Source of the DNA: Stomoxys calcitrans
Taxonomy: Eukaryota; Arthropoda; Insecta; Diptera; Muscidae
Length of the DNA stretch: 64,000 nt
Reading direction: 5' to 3'
Assembly (NCBI RefSeq): GCF_963082655.1
Contig: NC_081552.1
Location: 128,683,494 to 128,747,493 of the forward strand
Below, piece after piece: positions 12,305 to 22,752 of this stretch (its first letter is position 1; each line of letters opens with the position of its first letter). The notes under the pieces are model-generated. The model was not told the DNA's origin and ran no database searches. It saw only the letters and a program-made list of their open reading frames with translations. Position numbers and translations under genes: made by a program.

Positions 12305-12341
12305 GTAAGATGAGGTTATTGTTGTAGCAGTGTATTGTGTA

Positions 12342-13068
12342 CTATCTTTCGTCTGCTTGATTCCGTTGAGTGTCAAGACCCAGGAACTCCGCGACTAAGA
12401 TGGGGTGCGTCCACAGGGATCTGGGTCTGAGTCGAGTGGGTCTGGCCGGGCAGTTAAACAGGTGACGTGTATCGTGCGGTCCCTGGTTACAATCGGGACA
12501 TACATCTTGCACATCGGCATCAATCCTAGCTCTGTGGGAATTGAGGCGGCTGCATCTGCCGGAACGTAATTGAGCCAGAACCACTCTGGTTTGCCGGGGG
12601 AGGTCGATTTCTTCGGGTGCAATGGGTGGCGGTCGTTCTCCAAGGACTACATTCACCCGGTAGCCAATTAACGGGTCTGCTACCGTGTCTGCATGAATGT
12701 TGTTCAGACCCGCTTGATATGCCGCTTGATCTAGAGGTTCTCTCTTGTAGCGCGGGACCTCACGCTACCTTAAGGCTTCTGGGCGGTGGGTATATATCCA
12801 CAAGATGATGATTTGGATGATTTCTGCGATAACAGCCCAAAAGGTATTGCTTAGACAGCATGTAGTTATGTCTTCGCACTGGTAGGATCTTTGTCTCCTG
12901 ATGGAGGTGGTCCACATGAGAACTGAGGAGACAGCCCGTCGCAGTTCGGAGGGCGGCATTCTGACAGATCTGAATATTATTCCACTGCGTGTCACAAAGT
13001 TGACGTGACCACACTGGCGCTGCATAACCTACCATAGACCGGCCAATTGCTTTGTATGTGGTCAACAA
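12342..13068 (-). pseudogene. LINE copy 2 C-terminal region
   Basis: Frames at 13068-12760 and 12656-12342 continue the LINE polypeptide: LLTTYKAIGRSMVGYAAPVW, NIQICQNAALRTATGCLLSS and HVDHLHQETKILPVRRH, then LPRQTRVVLAQLRSGRCSRL and a cysteine-rich CPDCNQGPHDTRHLFNCPAR block that resembles LINE zinc knuckles (C-x2-C-x7-8-H-x4-C). A frame break separates the two parts near 12765-12660. Confidence 0.85.
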
Positions 13069-13128
13069 GGTTTCTTTGTCTGCACCCCAAGTGCTGCCAG
13101 CGAGTGACTTGAGGACCTTGTTTCTACT

Positions 13129-14480
13129 TTAGACTTTATTGCAGATTGCTGTGGCATGTGGGGAGAAAGTGTAGGAGCTGTCAAATGTGACGCCAAGTAT
13201 TTTGGGACACTTGATGGTCGGAATCAGTTTTCCATCGACCATCAAAGTCAGCTCAGTATTCACCTCACGCGTATTTGTAGTGAACAGTGTGGCTGAAGAT
13301 TTGGTGGCGGATATCTTCAGATTTCTTGCAGCGAAATATGAGGCAAGCTCGTTGAGGTAGACGTTCAACCCATCGCAGATGTCATCAATGGGTGGGGGTC
13401 TGATGCTATGATCGTACAATCGTCCGCATATGATACGATCTCTATGCCGTCTGGAGGAGGTGGGATGGAGGATAGGTAGAGGTTAAACAGAGCCGGAGAT
13501 ATCACCCCACCTTGGGGAACTCCCTGTTTCACTCTACGATGTTTTGACTTCTTATCCCTAAATTCCACAAATGACTGGCGGCCACACAGATAATTCGTTA
13601 CCCAACGTTTCAGGCCTGGCTGGGGGGACGTATTGGCGATGTCCTCAAATAATTTGGCATGACTGACCGTGTCAAATGCCTTCGATAGGTCCAGTGCCAC
13701 GAGGACCGTCCTATCACATGGCCTGGGTTGAGTGAAGCCACGGCAAATGTGTGTGGTGATGGTATGCAAAGCTGTTGTTGTGCTGTGCAGTCTCCGAAAT
13801 CCGTGTTGATGCTCGGCGAATGGAAATTCTCCTACGAGGCTCGGGAGGAGTAATGCCTCAAGCGTCTTAGCCACTGGTGAGAGAAGGGAGATCGGTCTGT
13901 ACGACTCCCCCAAACTCGGGTCTTTACCAGGCTTCAGTAGCGGGATCACTCTGCCCAATTTCCAGACATCGGGAACTATAAGAGTGTTCAATGACAGGTT
14001 AAGGACAGTGGTAAGGTACTCAACTCCAGGTAAATCCAGATTCTTCAGCATCAATGTAGAGATTCCGTCGGGGCCCATAGCCTTGGAAGATTTGGCGCCA
14101 CGGATGACATTCGTAACTTCGCCCACGGTAAATTGTGATGGCTGTTCATCGGCTCGGAGGCCACGAATACGGCGAATGGCTCTCCTCCTTGCCCTATCTC
14201 TCTCGGAATGCACAATAAATTGACGGTTGAACAACCTGGCGCATCTCTTCGGATCAGTCACGCCTACTTCGCCAAAAGTGACTGAGGTCCTGTCGTCCCG
14301 TCTACCGGGGTTCGAGAGAGACTTAACAGTGGCCCACAGTTTGCCTGCACCGGTGCCTAAGTTACATTGCTCCAAGTGTTCCAGCCACAAATTCCGCTTA
14401 TGTTCGTTGACTACCCTGTTTATTTGCAGATTCAGCTCGCTGATTCTGGGGTTAGCGGGGTCCATAGCACGAATCCCATC
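13129..14480 (-). pseudogene. LINE copy 2 reverse transcriptase
   Basis: One long open frame (14633-13365) covers the RT core: AKSSKAMGPDGISTLMLKN, ESYRPISLLSPVAKTLEALL, HGFRRLHSTTTALHTI, VLVALDLSKAFDTVSH (motif A, Asp kept), KQGVPQGGVISPALFNLYLS (motif B) and IVSYADDCTIIASD (motif C, both Asp kept). A frameshift near 13400 moves the thumb (YDHSIRPPPIDDICDGLNVY, ILGVTFDSSYTFSPHA) to another frame. This is the best preserved RT of its family in the window. It is still broken overall. Confidence 0.9.
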
Positions 14481-15518
14481 ACGCTCGTCTGCGAGTTCCA
14501 ACTGCTTGCGCCGGGAAATTGGGTCGCACTTGGGGTATTCGACCGGCTGGTATAAAGCGAGCGGCTGCTGCGTTGATAATGTCTCGGAATTTCCTCTCGG
14601 CCACAAGCACATCAGAGGGGGGTGGCAGTTCATTGAAGCGGCGATTGGTATACTCTCTGAAGCCAGTCCAATTGGCCTTCTTGTAATTGATGAACGTCCG
14701 GCGCTCAGAGGTTATGAAGTCGGGTGGTCGGTCGATGGTGAGGATTATGGGGAGGTGGTCTGACCCCAAGATGACGGCTTGCCAGGATACGTCACTCAGG
14801 AGATCAGGGGATGCAATTGAGATGTCTGGCGAGCTGCTGCACCTCCTCGTAATCCTAGTGGGGCATCCTCATTCACCGTGCAAAACGTGGAGCTATCTAT
14901 CTGCTCTGCCAAAGCTATGCCACTCTGGTCGTTACCTAGGGGAGAATGCCATGACGAGTGATGTGCATTAAAATCCCCCAGAACCAGACGACTATGGCCA
15001 GATAGCAACCCACTTATGTCGGGGTTGTAGGCCTGGCCATTAATCGGGACACAGCTACCAGCCGGCGGTATATACACGTTGTATATCTCTATCTCGGCAG
15101 TACCAGACCTGACTGCTACCCCCATACATTCCATGTATGGGTCACTAGCGTCAAGCGCAGGCGAGATAGGTCTATACTGCACGGAATGGTGTATAACGAA
15201 GGCCAAACCCCCACCTCCATTCCTTGAGCGATCCTTACGTAGCACATTGTAGCCGTGACAACTGTGCAAGCTGCAGGTGTTAGTCAGCTTTGTCTCCTGG
15301 ATCGCTGCGACCGATATGCTCTTCCGACGCATAAAATCTACAATCTCATCAATCTTGCCACGCAGTCCGTTGCAGTTTAACTGCAAGATCGATACACTTC
15401 CCGGCACTGGCCTGGCAATAGTAGGACTAGGATGCTGTCGTTGCATAAATTGCCGTACGGGAGAGGTCGGGGGGGTCACATAGTCCGACGACGAGGACGC
15501 CGAAGGCGACGACGGCAA
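14479..15518 (-). pseudogene. LINE copy 2 APE-type endonuclease
   Basis: The minus-strand frame 15518-14796 shows SVSILQLNCNGLRGKIDEIV, AAIQETKL (catalytic Glu in QET), GGGGLAFVIHHSV, IYNVYIPP and LVLGDFNAHHSSW (GDFNAH motif). A frame change near 14790 moves the end of the domain to 14769-14479, which holds GSDHLPIILTIDRPP (SDHLPI motif). All classical endonuclease motifs are visible but split over two frames. Confidence 0.9.
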
Positions 15519-15524
15519 CGCTTG

Positions 15525-15790
15525 TTACCCACTGCTGGCTATGTTCGCACAGCACCTAGCGACATAACCAGTATGACTATACTCCCGTAGCGAAGTTAGG
15601 CCAGAGCAAGAACGGAAATGTACCCACTCCAAGCATCGGTTACACCTCACCGACACTGACCGATGATGAAGGCGGTTCTGGCAAACCGAACAGAACCAGG
15701 GTCCGGTGTTCTTTTCAATCCCTGCACGGACCAGAAGCGTACGGAGAAGGCACTCCGGGATGTGCCTTTCCAATGACGGAAAAAGACGAA
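15525..15790 (-). pseudogene. LINE copy 2 N-terminus: degenerate 2A-like motif and PHD-like finger
   Basis: The minus-strand frame 15773-15525 begins MERHIPECLLRTLLVRAG and runs into GIEKNTGPW (near 15722-15696), followed directly by FCSVCQ, VRCNRCLEWVHFRSCSGL and YVARCCA. The spacing C-x2-C...C-x2-C-x4-H-x4-C...C resembles a PHD-like finger. LINE N-termini with a 2A translational-skipping sequence (ending NPGP) ahead of such a finger are known in other families. Here the key proline is Thr, a single-base change from CCC to ACC, so skipping would not be expected. Family-level activity is an inference. Confidence 0.55.
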
Positions 15791-15884
15791 CACGTACACT
15801 GAGGCGGCAGCCCTTGCCGATGAAGAATCCATCGGGTCAATCCGGTGCGTACAACCGGCTACCATGGGATTGGTAAGATGAGGT

Positions 15885-16195
15885 AATCTGAATCTGCGTT
15901 GAAATCTAATAAACAATTATGTCTTTTGATGAAATCCGTACCAATGATTCCATCACATGCTATTGGGAATTCGTTATTGACTTCATGAAATATATGTGGT
16001 ATTTCAAAGTTTTTAAACTTTAAATCAAAATCTATGATTCCAATAGTTTAAAGTTTACCTTGTCCTATTCCGCTGAGATTTGAGATATGGTTCCTATTTA
16101 TATCGTGAAATGGAGGGTTATTTGATTTTACTAAGGAGACATCTGCTCCAGTGTCTACTAACAGTGTAATTATGGTGTTTGTCTGTTAAACTTTT
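15885..16195 (-). pseudogene. Gypsy protease relic
   Basis: Reading the minus strand from about 16180 downwards gives LLVDTGADVSLVKSNNPPFH and NRNHISNLSGIGQG, the retropepsin active-site DTGA and following strand. Further down, the region around 16000-15900 (KFEIPHIFHEVNNEFPIA) fits the rest of a pepsin-like fold and ends at the target duplication of LINE copy 2. Frame breaks occur near 16050. Confidence 0.75.
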
Positions 16196-16199
16196 AGAG

Positions 16200-18060
16200 A
16201 TATGAATAGGCGAAAATTAAGGCGGATATTATACACTTTTATTGTTCTCTATGATGCAACAGTTCCAATGCGGATTAAAAGGGCTTCGGCCAAAACAAAG
16301 CCATGGTTCAACTCAAGAGTCAAGGCGCTTATCGGGGATAGGGACTTGACTTACAGTAGATGGCAAGTCTGCCGTTTCAAGTCTCCAAAGCTGAAAGAAG
16401 AATTCCGTGAAGCCAGGAGGAAAGTTAATAGTTTTATTAATGCGGCTAAAATGGAGCATTATTCTTCAAGATATGATTGCGCAGTGGGCTCGAAGAGTAA
16501 GTGCAAGCTGATACATACCATTGGATAGGGTAAACCCAAGTCAAACACTCGATACCATGGGATCTAGATGAATTCAACAGGACCTTCGTACTCATACCCG
16601 ATATACAAACGGACACGCAATTTTACAGTGATGATGATGGGTCGGCTTTCGTTTTTGATGCCCGTAGTCCTTTTGAGTTTAGATGTGTTAGCCATGAGGA
16701 AGTTTATGAGAGTTTTGTCCGTGTTAAGTCAAATGCAATAGGTTTGGACGGAATTGATCCTAGATTTGTACGAATGTTACTTCCATATCTCCTACCGTAC
16801 TTTACATACCTGTTTAATTCAATTTGAGCTCCAATGTGTATCCTATTATTTGGAAGCATGCAAATATTATCCCCATTCCAAATCCAACGTTGATTATCGG
16901 CCGATATCAATTCTATGCTATCTCTTTAAGGTTTTCGAGAAAATTCTTCATGGACAGGTGTCGGTATATCTTCACCAAGAGTCCCTGTTGTCAGAAAGAC
17001 AGTCCGGCTTCCGTTCTGATCATAGATGCATTACTGCATTGGTTGAAGTGGCTGAATCGATCAGAAATGACATTGATGAGAAGAAAATTGGTTTTCTGGT
17101 TCTTTTGGATCACTCCAAAGCTTTTCACAATTCAAATACTACGGAATTTTTGTAACTTCACTTTAACTGCAACAAGTCTGATTATGCGCAGGGAATATAT
17201 TTTCTAACCCCTTGTTCGTGCCTTAGGGGGTTCCTCAAGGTTCTATTATAGGTCCACTTCTTTTTTCATTATATACGAACGACTTGCCTCGTCAACTAGC
17301 ATACGGTCAGATTATGATGTATGCTGATGACGTGCAGATTTTTCAAAGCGGCTTTGTGGACAATGTAGACGACTACATTAGTAAACTTCACGGGAACCTA
17401 CATCGCGTTTATGACTAGGTCCTAATGTTTGGTTGTTCACAAAAACAAGAATTTCAATATGCGACAATCGGACATTTATGTTAATGGTCAGAGGATAGAT
17501 ATTGTATCTAGTGCGAAGAATTTAGGAGTGGTTTTTAACAGTTCTTTGAGCTGGTCCAATTATGCTCACACACTCTTTTACACCCATAAATATCCGAATT
17601 CTTCTGACGAAAACATTCCTAGTTCCAGGTTTGATATATGGTTGTGAACTTTTTCGAATTGTGATTCTTCGAGCCTCCGAAAATTGAATATAGCTTTTAA
17701 CAACATAGTCCGTTATGTGTATGGTTTAAAAAGGAGTCAGCATGTTTCACAATATGTAGATTCTCTATTTGGACTTAGTTTCAACAATCTTCTAAATACC
17801 AGATCATTAATATTTTTACATAAGAATATTGTGGAAAAGAAACCCAGATATTTGTTTGATAGACTGAGATTTGACCAATCTGATAGAGGAAGAAAGTTAA
17901 TACCTTTTAGAAAACGGAGTTTTATGTCTGAACGACAATTTTATATTAGCAATATACGTCTTTGGAATAATCTACAACACGATATTCAATGCATCGGCAA
18001 CACGATTACATTAAAAAAACGGCTTATTCAATTTGCTCATAGTTAACTGATATTTCATTT
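16200..18060 (+). pseudogene. Third LINE relic (CR1/Jockey-group-like RT)
   Basis: Pieces in order: a linker before the RT (KPWFNSRVKALIGDRDLTYS, FREARRKVNSFINAAK), then YRPISILCYLFKVFEKIL, LSERQSGFRSDHRCITALVE, GFLVLLDHSKAFHNSN (motif A), VPQGSIIGPLLFSLYTNDLP-like (about 17227-17286) and MMYADDVQIFQSG (motif C, near 17317). The C-terminal frame 17684-18046 contains IVRYVYGLKRSQHVSQYVDS, GRKLIPFRKRSFMSERQFYI and RLWNNLQHDIQ. Many frameshifts and stops are present and there is no endonuclease. It sits within the former gag-protease interval of the gypsy relic and is followed at once by E5. Confidence 0.8.
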
Positions 18061-18067
18061 CTATTAT

Positions 18068-19404
18068 TATACCCTCCACCATAAGATGGGGGGTATACTA
18101 ATTTCGTCATTCTGTTTGTAACTACTCGAAATATTCGTCTGAGACCCCATAAAGTATATATGTATATTCTTGATCGTCGTGAAATTTTATGTCGATCTAG
18201 CCATGTCCGTCCGTCTGTCCGTCCGTCCGTCTGTCTGTCGAAAGCACGCTAACTTCCGAAGGAGTTAAGCTAGGCGCTTGAAATTTTGCACAAATACTTC
18301 TTATTAGTGTAGGTCGGTTGGTATTGTAAATGGGCCATATCGGTCCATGTTTCGATATAGATGCCATATAAACCGATCTTGGGTCTTGAATTCTTGAGCC
18401 TCTAGAGTGCGCAATTCTTATCCGATTGGGATGAAATTTTGCACGACGTGTTTTGTTATGACATCCAACAACTGTGATAAGTATGGTTTAAATCGGTCCA
18501 TAACCTGATATAGCTGCCATATAAACCGATCTTGGGTCTTGACTTCTTGAGCCTCTAGAGTGCGCAATTCTTATCCGATTGAAATAAAATTTTGCACGAC
18601 GTGTTTTATTATGACATCCAGCAACTGTGCCAAGTATGGTTCAAATCGGTCCATAACCTGATACAACTGCCATATAAACCGATCTTGGGTCTTGACTTCT
18701 TGAGCCTCTAGAGTGCGCAATTCTTATCCGATTGGAATGAAATTTTGTACGACGTGTTTTGTTACGATATCCAACAACTGTGCCAAGTATGGTTCAAATC
18801 GGTTCATAACCTGATATAGCTGTCATATAAACCGATCTTGGGTCTTGACTTCTTGAGCCTCTAGAGGGCACAATTCTTATCCAATTTGAATGAATTTTGG
18901 CACGTAGTATTTTGTTATGATATCCAACAACTGTGCCAAATATGGTTCAAATCGGTTCATAACCTGATATAGCTGCCATATAAACCGATCTGGGATCTTG
19001 ACTTCTTGAGCCTCTAGAGGTCGCAATTATTATCCGATTTGCCTGAAATTTTGTACGACGGATTCTCTCATGACCATTAACATACGTGTTTATTATGGTC
19101 TGAATCGGTTTATAGCCTGATATAGCTCCTATACAAATCGATCTCTCTATTTTACTTCTTGAGCCCACAAAGGGCGCAATTCTTATTCGAATTGTCTGAT
19201 ATTTTACACAGGTCTCCAAAATATAATTTAATTGTGGTCCAAACCGGACCATATCTTGATATCGCTCTAAGAGCAGAGCAAATCTTTTCTTATATCCTTG
19301 TTTTGCCTAAGAAGAGATGCCGGGAAAAGAACTCGACATATGCGATCCATGGTGGAGGGTATATAAGATTCGGCCCGGCCGAACTTAGCACGCTTTTACT
19401 TGTT
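18068..19404 (+). mobile_element. Helentron-like element E5 (full length, 1.34 kb)
   Basis: The 5' end is TATACCCTCCACCATAAGATG, followed by TATTCTTGATCGTCGTG and a GTCC/GTCT microsatellite (18208-18240). The conserved CGCTTGAAATTTTGCACAAA core comes next, then five internal repeats of about 170 bp. The 3' end has GGTGGAGGGTATATAAGATT, hairpin TTCGGCCCGGCCGAA (19369-19383) and terminus CTTAGCACGCTTTTACTTGT. It is one of the cleanest copies and useful as the family reference. Confidence 0.85.
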
Positions 19405-19409
19405 TTTAC

Positions 19410-20440
19410 TCTAAATTTTTTTTTTTAAATTAGAAGTTTATTTGTACTTTTTGTTAAATTCCCAATTACATACGGCTGTTTTGTTAACACTTTTTATTTG
19501 TAAACACTGTTTTGTTCCACTTTTTATTTATTGTAACCTAGTTTATATATTGAGAACCTACTTTAGTCGGATGCATTCTATAACAATAAATCTACACTCT
19601 ATAAGATTATTATCTTGTTGTGTAGACAATAAATCCATAAATAAAATAAAGTAAAATATATACAAATATATAATCTCTGAGTTTTCCGAACTTCCATGTT
19701 AATTTGGTCTTAATAGCTAACACTGCGATGGACTGATGGTTGTCTTTTATGGTGTCAACTAGTGTCTATGAAGGAACGCAAATTTTCTGTTTTTCCATCG
19801 AAGTCAGGTTTTAACTTTGAAACAGTATTTATAAACTCCACCGTTGTCTGGGACATTTTATCTTCCGTTTCGTCTGAATCAAAATCTTCGTCTATCGGTC
19901 CAAGTGTTTTTCCAGACGAGAATAATACGTTTATATCGATTGCTAGAGGGGTTTCTATTGTGTGTGGGATTTCTTGACCTATTTGGTATCTGGACAATAT
20001 CTTAACTAGTTGGTCCTTAATGTCCAATAAAGTCGAGGCTATATTTCTTATGCTCCTCGATTAGTTTGTTTCTAAATTCATATATTAGTGTTCTAATACT
20101 TTCAAATGAACTTGTTGGTATTCCTAAATGTTTTGTTAATGTTTCGGGACGAACATATGCACTTTTGTTTATGCATTTAAAATTTCCTTTTTCTGATTCT
20201 AGAATTGTCTTTAGTAAATCCCATTACATTTTATTTAAATTCCGTTTAAATTTTTACCCTGGCTTAAATATTTTTTCTCAAGCATTTTATGATGCATAAA
20301 ATATATTTTTACTACAAAATTTAAACCTACCAAAATGGTGATTTTTCCACAACCCTTACCTCGTTTATCACATTGGTGTTTGTATACACTATTTTCGATT
20401 CTGGCTGTCCCATATTATGGATTTAGAAATGGTGATTAAA
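19410..20440 (-). pseudogene. Gypsy gag relic and upstream sequence
   Basis: The minus-strand frame 20027-19755 gives LDIKDQLVKILSRYQIGQEI, DEDFDSDETEDKM, VEFINTVSKLKPDFDGKTEN and LRSFIDTS. The PDFDGKTENLRSFID block resembles gypsy Gag capsid N-termini (FDG...L..F). There is no ATG at the left of the frame; a stop lies about 12 codons upstream. The 0.4 kb on the high side is AT-rich, and I could not recognise an LTR or primer-binding site before E6 starts at 20449. Confidence 0.6.
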
Positions 20441-20448
20441 AAAAAAAA

Positions 20449-21690
20449 AAGTAAAAGCGTGCTAAGTTCGGCCGGGCCGAATTTTATATATCCTCCACCA
20501 TGCATCGCATTTGTCGAATTCTTTTCCCGGCATCTCTTCTTACGCAAAAAAGGATATAAGAAAAGATTTGCTCTGCTATTAGAGCGATATCAAGATATGG
20601 TCCGGTTTGGACCACAATTAAATTATATGTTGGAGACACGTGTAAAATGTCAGCCAATTCGAATAAGAATTGGGCCCTTTGTGGGCTCAAGAAGTAAAAT
20701 AGAGAGATCGATCGATCGATCGTATCGGGCTATAGACCGATTCAGACCATAATAAACACGTATGTTGATGGTTATGAGAGGATCCATCGTAGAATTTCTG
20801 GCAAATCGGATAATAATTGCGACCTCTAGAGGCTCAAGAAGTAAAGATCACAGATCGGTATGAACCGATTTGAACTTTATTTGACACAGTAGTTGCAAGT
20901 AAGAATAAAATACGTCATGCAAAATTTCAGCCAAATCGGATAGGAATGGCGCCCTCTTGAAGCTCAAGAAGTCAAGTCCCCATATCTGTTTATATGACAG
21001 TTATATAAGGTTATGAACCGATTAGAACCATACTTGGCACAGTTGTTGGATAGCATAACAAAATACCACGGGCCAAAATTCATTCAAATCGGATAAAAAT
21101 TGCGCCCTCTAGAGGCTCAAGAAGTCAAGACCCAAGATCGGTTTATATGACAGCTATATCAGGCTATAAACCGATTTGAACCATACTTGGCACATTTATT
21201 GGATATCATAACAAAACACGTCGTGCAAAATTTCATTCCAATCGGATAAGAATTGCGCACTCTAGAGGGTCAAGAAGTCAAGACCCAAGACCGGTTCATA
21301 TGGCAGCTATATCAGGTTATGAACCGATTTGAACCATACATGGCGCAGTTGTTGGATATCATAACAAAACACGTCGTGCAAAATTTCATTCCAATCGGAT
21401 AAGAATTGCGCACTCTAGATGCTCAAGAAGTCAAGACCCAAGATCGGTTTATATGACAGCTCTATCGGCTAATGGACCGATTTAAACCATACATGGCAAA
21501 GTTGTTGGATATTATAATAAAACACGTCGTGCAAAATCATCATCAATCGGATAAGAATTGCGCACTCTAGAGGCTCAAGAATTCAAGACCCAAGATCGGT
21601 TTATATAGCAGCTATATCAAAACATGGACCGATATGGCCCATTTACAATACCAACCGACTTATACCTCTAAGAAGTATTTGTGCAAAATT
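20449..21690 (-). mobile_element. Helentron-like half-element E6, left arm of a head-to-head fusion
   Basis: The 3' end comes first on the plus strand: TAAAAGCGTGCTAAG, hairpin TTCGGCCGGGCCGAA (20467-20481) and TATCCTCCACCATGCATCG. Six or seven internal repeats then run to TTTGTGCAAAATTT at about 21690. At that point, where its own microsatellite and 5' end should follow, the sequence switches into the 5' part of E7 on the other strand. A GATC tetranucleotide expansion (ATCGATCGATCGATCG) lies near 20709. Confidence 0.85.
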
Positions 21691-22752
21691 TCGTCATTCT
21701 GTTTGTAACTACTCGAAATATTCATCTGAGACCCCATAAAGTATATATATTCTTGATCGTCGAGAGATTTCATGTCGATCTAGCCATGTCCTTCCGTCTG
21801 TCCGTCCGTCTGTCCGTCCGTCTGTCCGTCCGTCTGTCCGTCCGTCTGTCCGTCCGTCTGTCCGTCCGTCCGTCCGTCTGTCTGTGTGTCGAAAGCACGC
21901 TAACTTCCGAAGGAGTAAAGCTAGCCGCTTGAAATTTTGCACAAATACTTCTTATTAGTGTTGGTCGGTTGGTATTGTAAATGGGCCATATCGGTCCATG
22001 TTTTGATATAGCTGCCATATAAACCGATCTTGGGTCTTCAATTCTTAAGCCTCTAGAGTGCGTAATTCTTATCCAATTGGAATTAAATTTTGCACGACGT
22101 GTTTTGTTATGTTATCCAATAACTGTGCCAAGTATGGTTCAAATCGGTCCATAACCTGATATAGCTGTCATATTAACCGATCTTGGGTCTTGACTTCTTC
22201 AGCCTCTAGAGTGCGCAGTTCTTATCCGATTTGGATGCATTTTTGCACGGAGTATTTCGTTATGATATCCAACAACTGTGCCAAGTGTGGTTCAAATCGG
22301 TTCATAACCTGATATAGCTGCCATATATACCGATCTGGGATCTTGACTTCTTGAGCCTCTAGAAGTCGCAATTATCATCCGATTTTCCTGAAATTTTGTA
22401 CTACGGATCCTCTCATGACCATCAACAAACGTGTTTATTATGATCTGAATCGGTCTATAGCCCGATACAGCTCCCCCATAAATCCATCCCTCTATTTTAC
22501 TATTTTAGAGCCCCCAAAGGGCGCAATTCGTATTCGAATTGGCTGACATTTTATACAGATCTCCAACATATAATTTAATTGTGGTGCTAACCGCATCATA
22601 TCTTGATATCGCTCTAACAACAGAGCAAATCTTTTTTTTATATCCTTTTTTTGACTAAGAAGAGATGCCGGGATAAGAACTCGACAAATGCGATCCATGG
22701 TGGAGGGTATATAAGATTCGGCCCGGTTGACCTTAGTACGCTTTTACTTGTT
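21690..22752 (+). mobile_element. Helentron-like element E7, right arm of the head-to-head fusion
   Basis: It begins inside the 5' end at TCGTCATTCTGTTTGTAACT without the TATACCCTCC terminus. The GATCGTCGAGAG core, a long GTCC/GTCT microsatellite (21791-21886) and about four internal repeats follow. The 3' end GGTGGAGGGTATATAAGATT has a damaged hairpin (TTCGGCCCGGTTGAC) at 22716-22730. Together E6 and E7 form a unit with 3' termini at both ends and no 5' terminus. Confidence 0.85.
21791..21886 (+). repeat. (GTCCGTCT)n microsatellite
   Basis: About 96 bp of GTCC/GTCT tetranucleotides. (GTCY)n tracts at this position are the hallmark of dipteran mini-me/DINE-1-like elements. The predicted Ser/Arg/Thr-Asp repeat proteins on both strands are artefacts of this tract. 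Confidence 0.95.

Larger units (their letters stand above)
12317..15872 (-). mobile_element. LINE copy 2, near full length, with target duplication
   Basis: This 3556-bp insertion in the gypsy relic has identical 12-bp flanks GTAAGATGAGGT at 12305-12316 and 15873-15884. It belongs to the same family as copy 1 but lies in the opposite orientation. In order on the minus strand: a PHD-like finger region (15773-15525), an APE-type endonuclease (15518-14479), RT (14480-13129) and a C-terminal zinc-knuckle region (12656-12342). The 3' end is (GTT)n-rich when read on the plus strand. Frameshifts separate the domains. The order APE-RT-CCHC without RNase H fits the Jockey/CR1 part of the LINE tree; I did not assign a clade. 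Confidence 0.9.
7355..20440 (-). mobile_element. Nested Ty3/gypsy retrotransposon relic, 412/mdg1-like, in four blocks
   Basis: Gag, protease, RT, RNase H and integrase remnants appear in the correct minus-strand order from about 20.4 kb down to 7.36 kb. The blocks are 19410-20440 (gag), 15873-16195 (protease), 11401-12316 (protease-RT linker and RT N-terminus) and 7355-9434 (RT C-terminus, RNase H, integrase). Interruptions are LINE copies at 9435-11400 and 12317-15872, another LINE at about 16.2-18.06 kb, and Helentron-like E5 at 18068-19404. I did not find LTRs; both ends are cut by other elements. Affiliation to the 412/mdg1 lineage is from remembered motif style (KLTRMRLDLEDYDF, AKTVAKGFFD) and is moderate. 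No env-like frame was recognised. Confidence 0.85.

Noticed and set aside
18400..19050. Evenly spaced repeats with similar spacers, CRISPR-like at first sight
   Set aside because: Units are about 170 bp, diverged, and occur inside a eukaryotic transposon; no short exact repeats with unique spacers.
7355..20440. Possible env gene of an errantivirus-like element
   Set aside because: No env-like frame or signal peptide/transmembrane pattern is seen downstream of integrase; the element is cut by E4 just after the integrase tail.
21681..22018. Long frames encoding Ser/Arg/Val or Thr-Asp-Gly-Arg repeats on both strands
   Set aside because: They are translations of the (GTCC/GTCT)n microsatellite inside a Helentron-like element, not repeat proteins. 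The same applies at 25217-25486.
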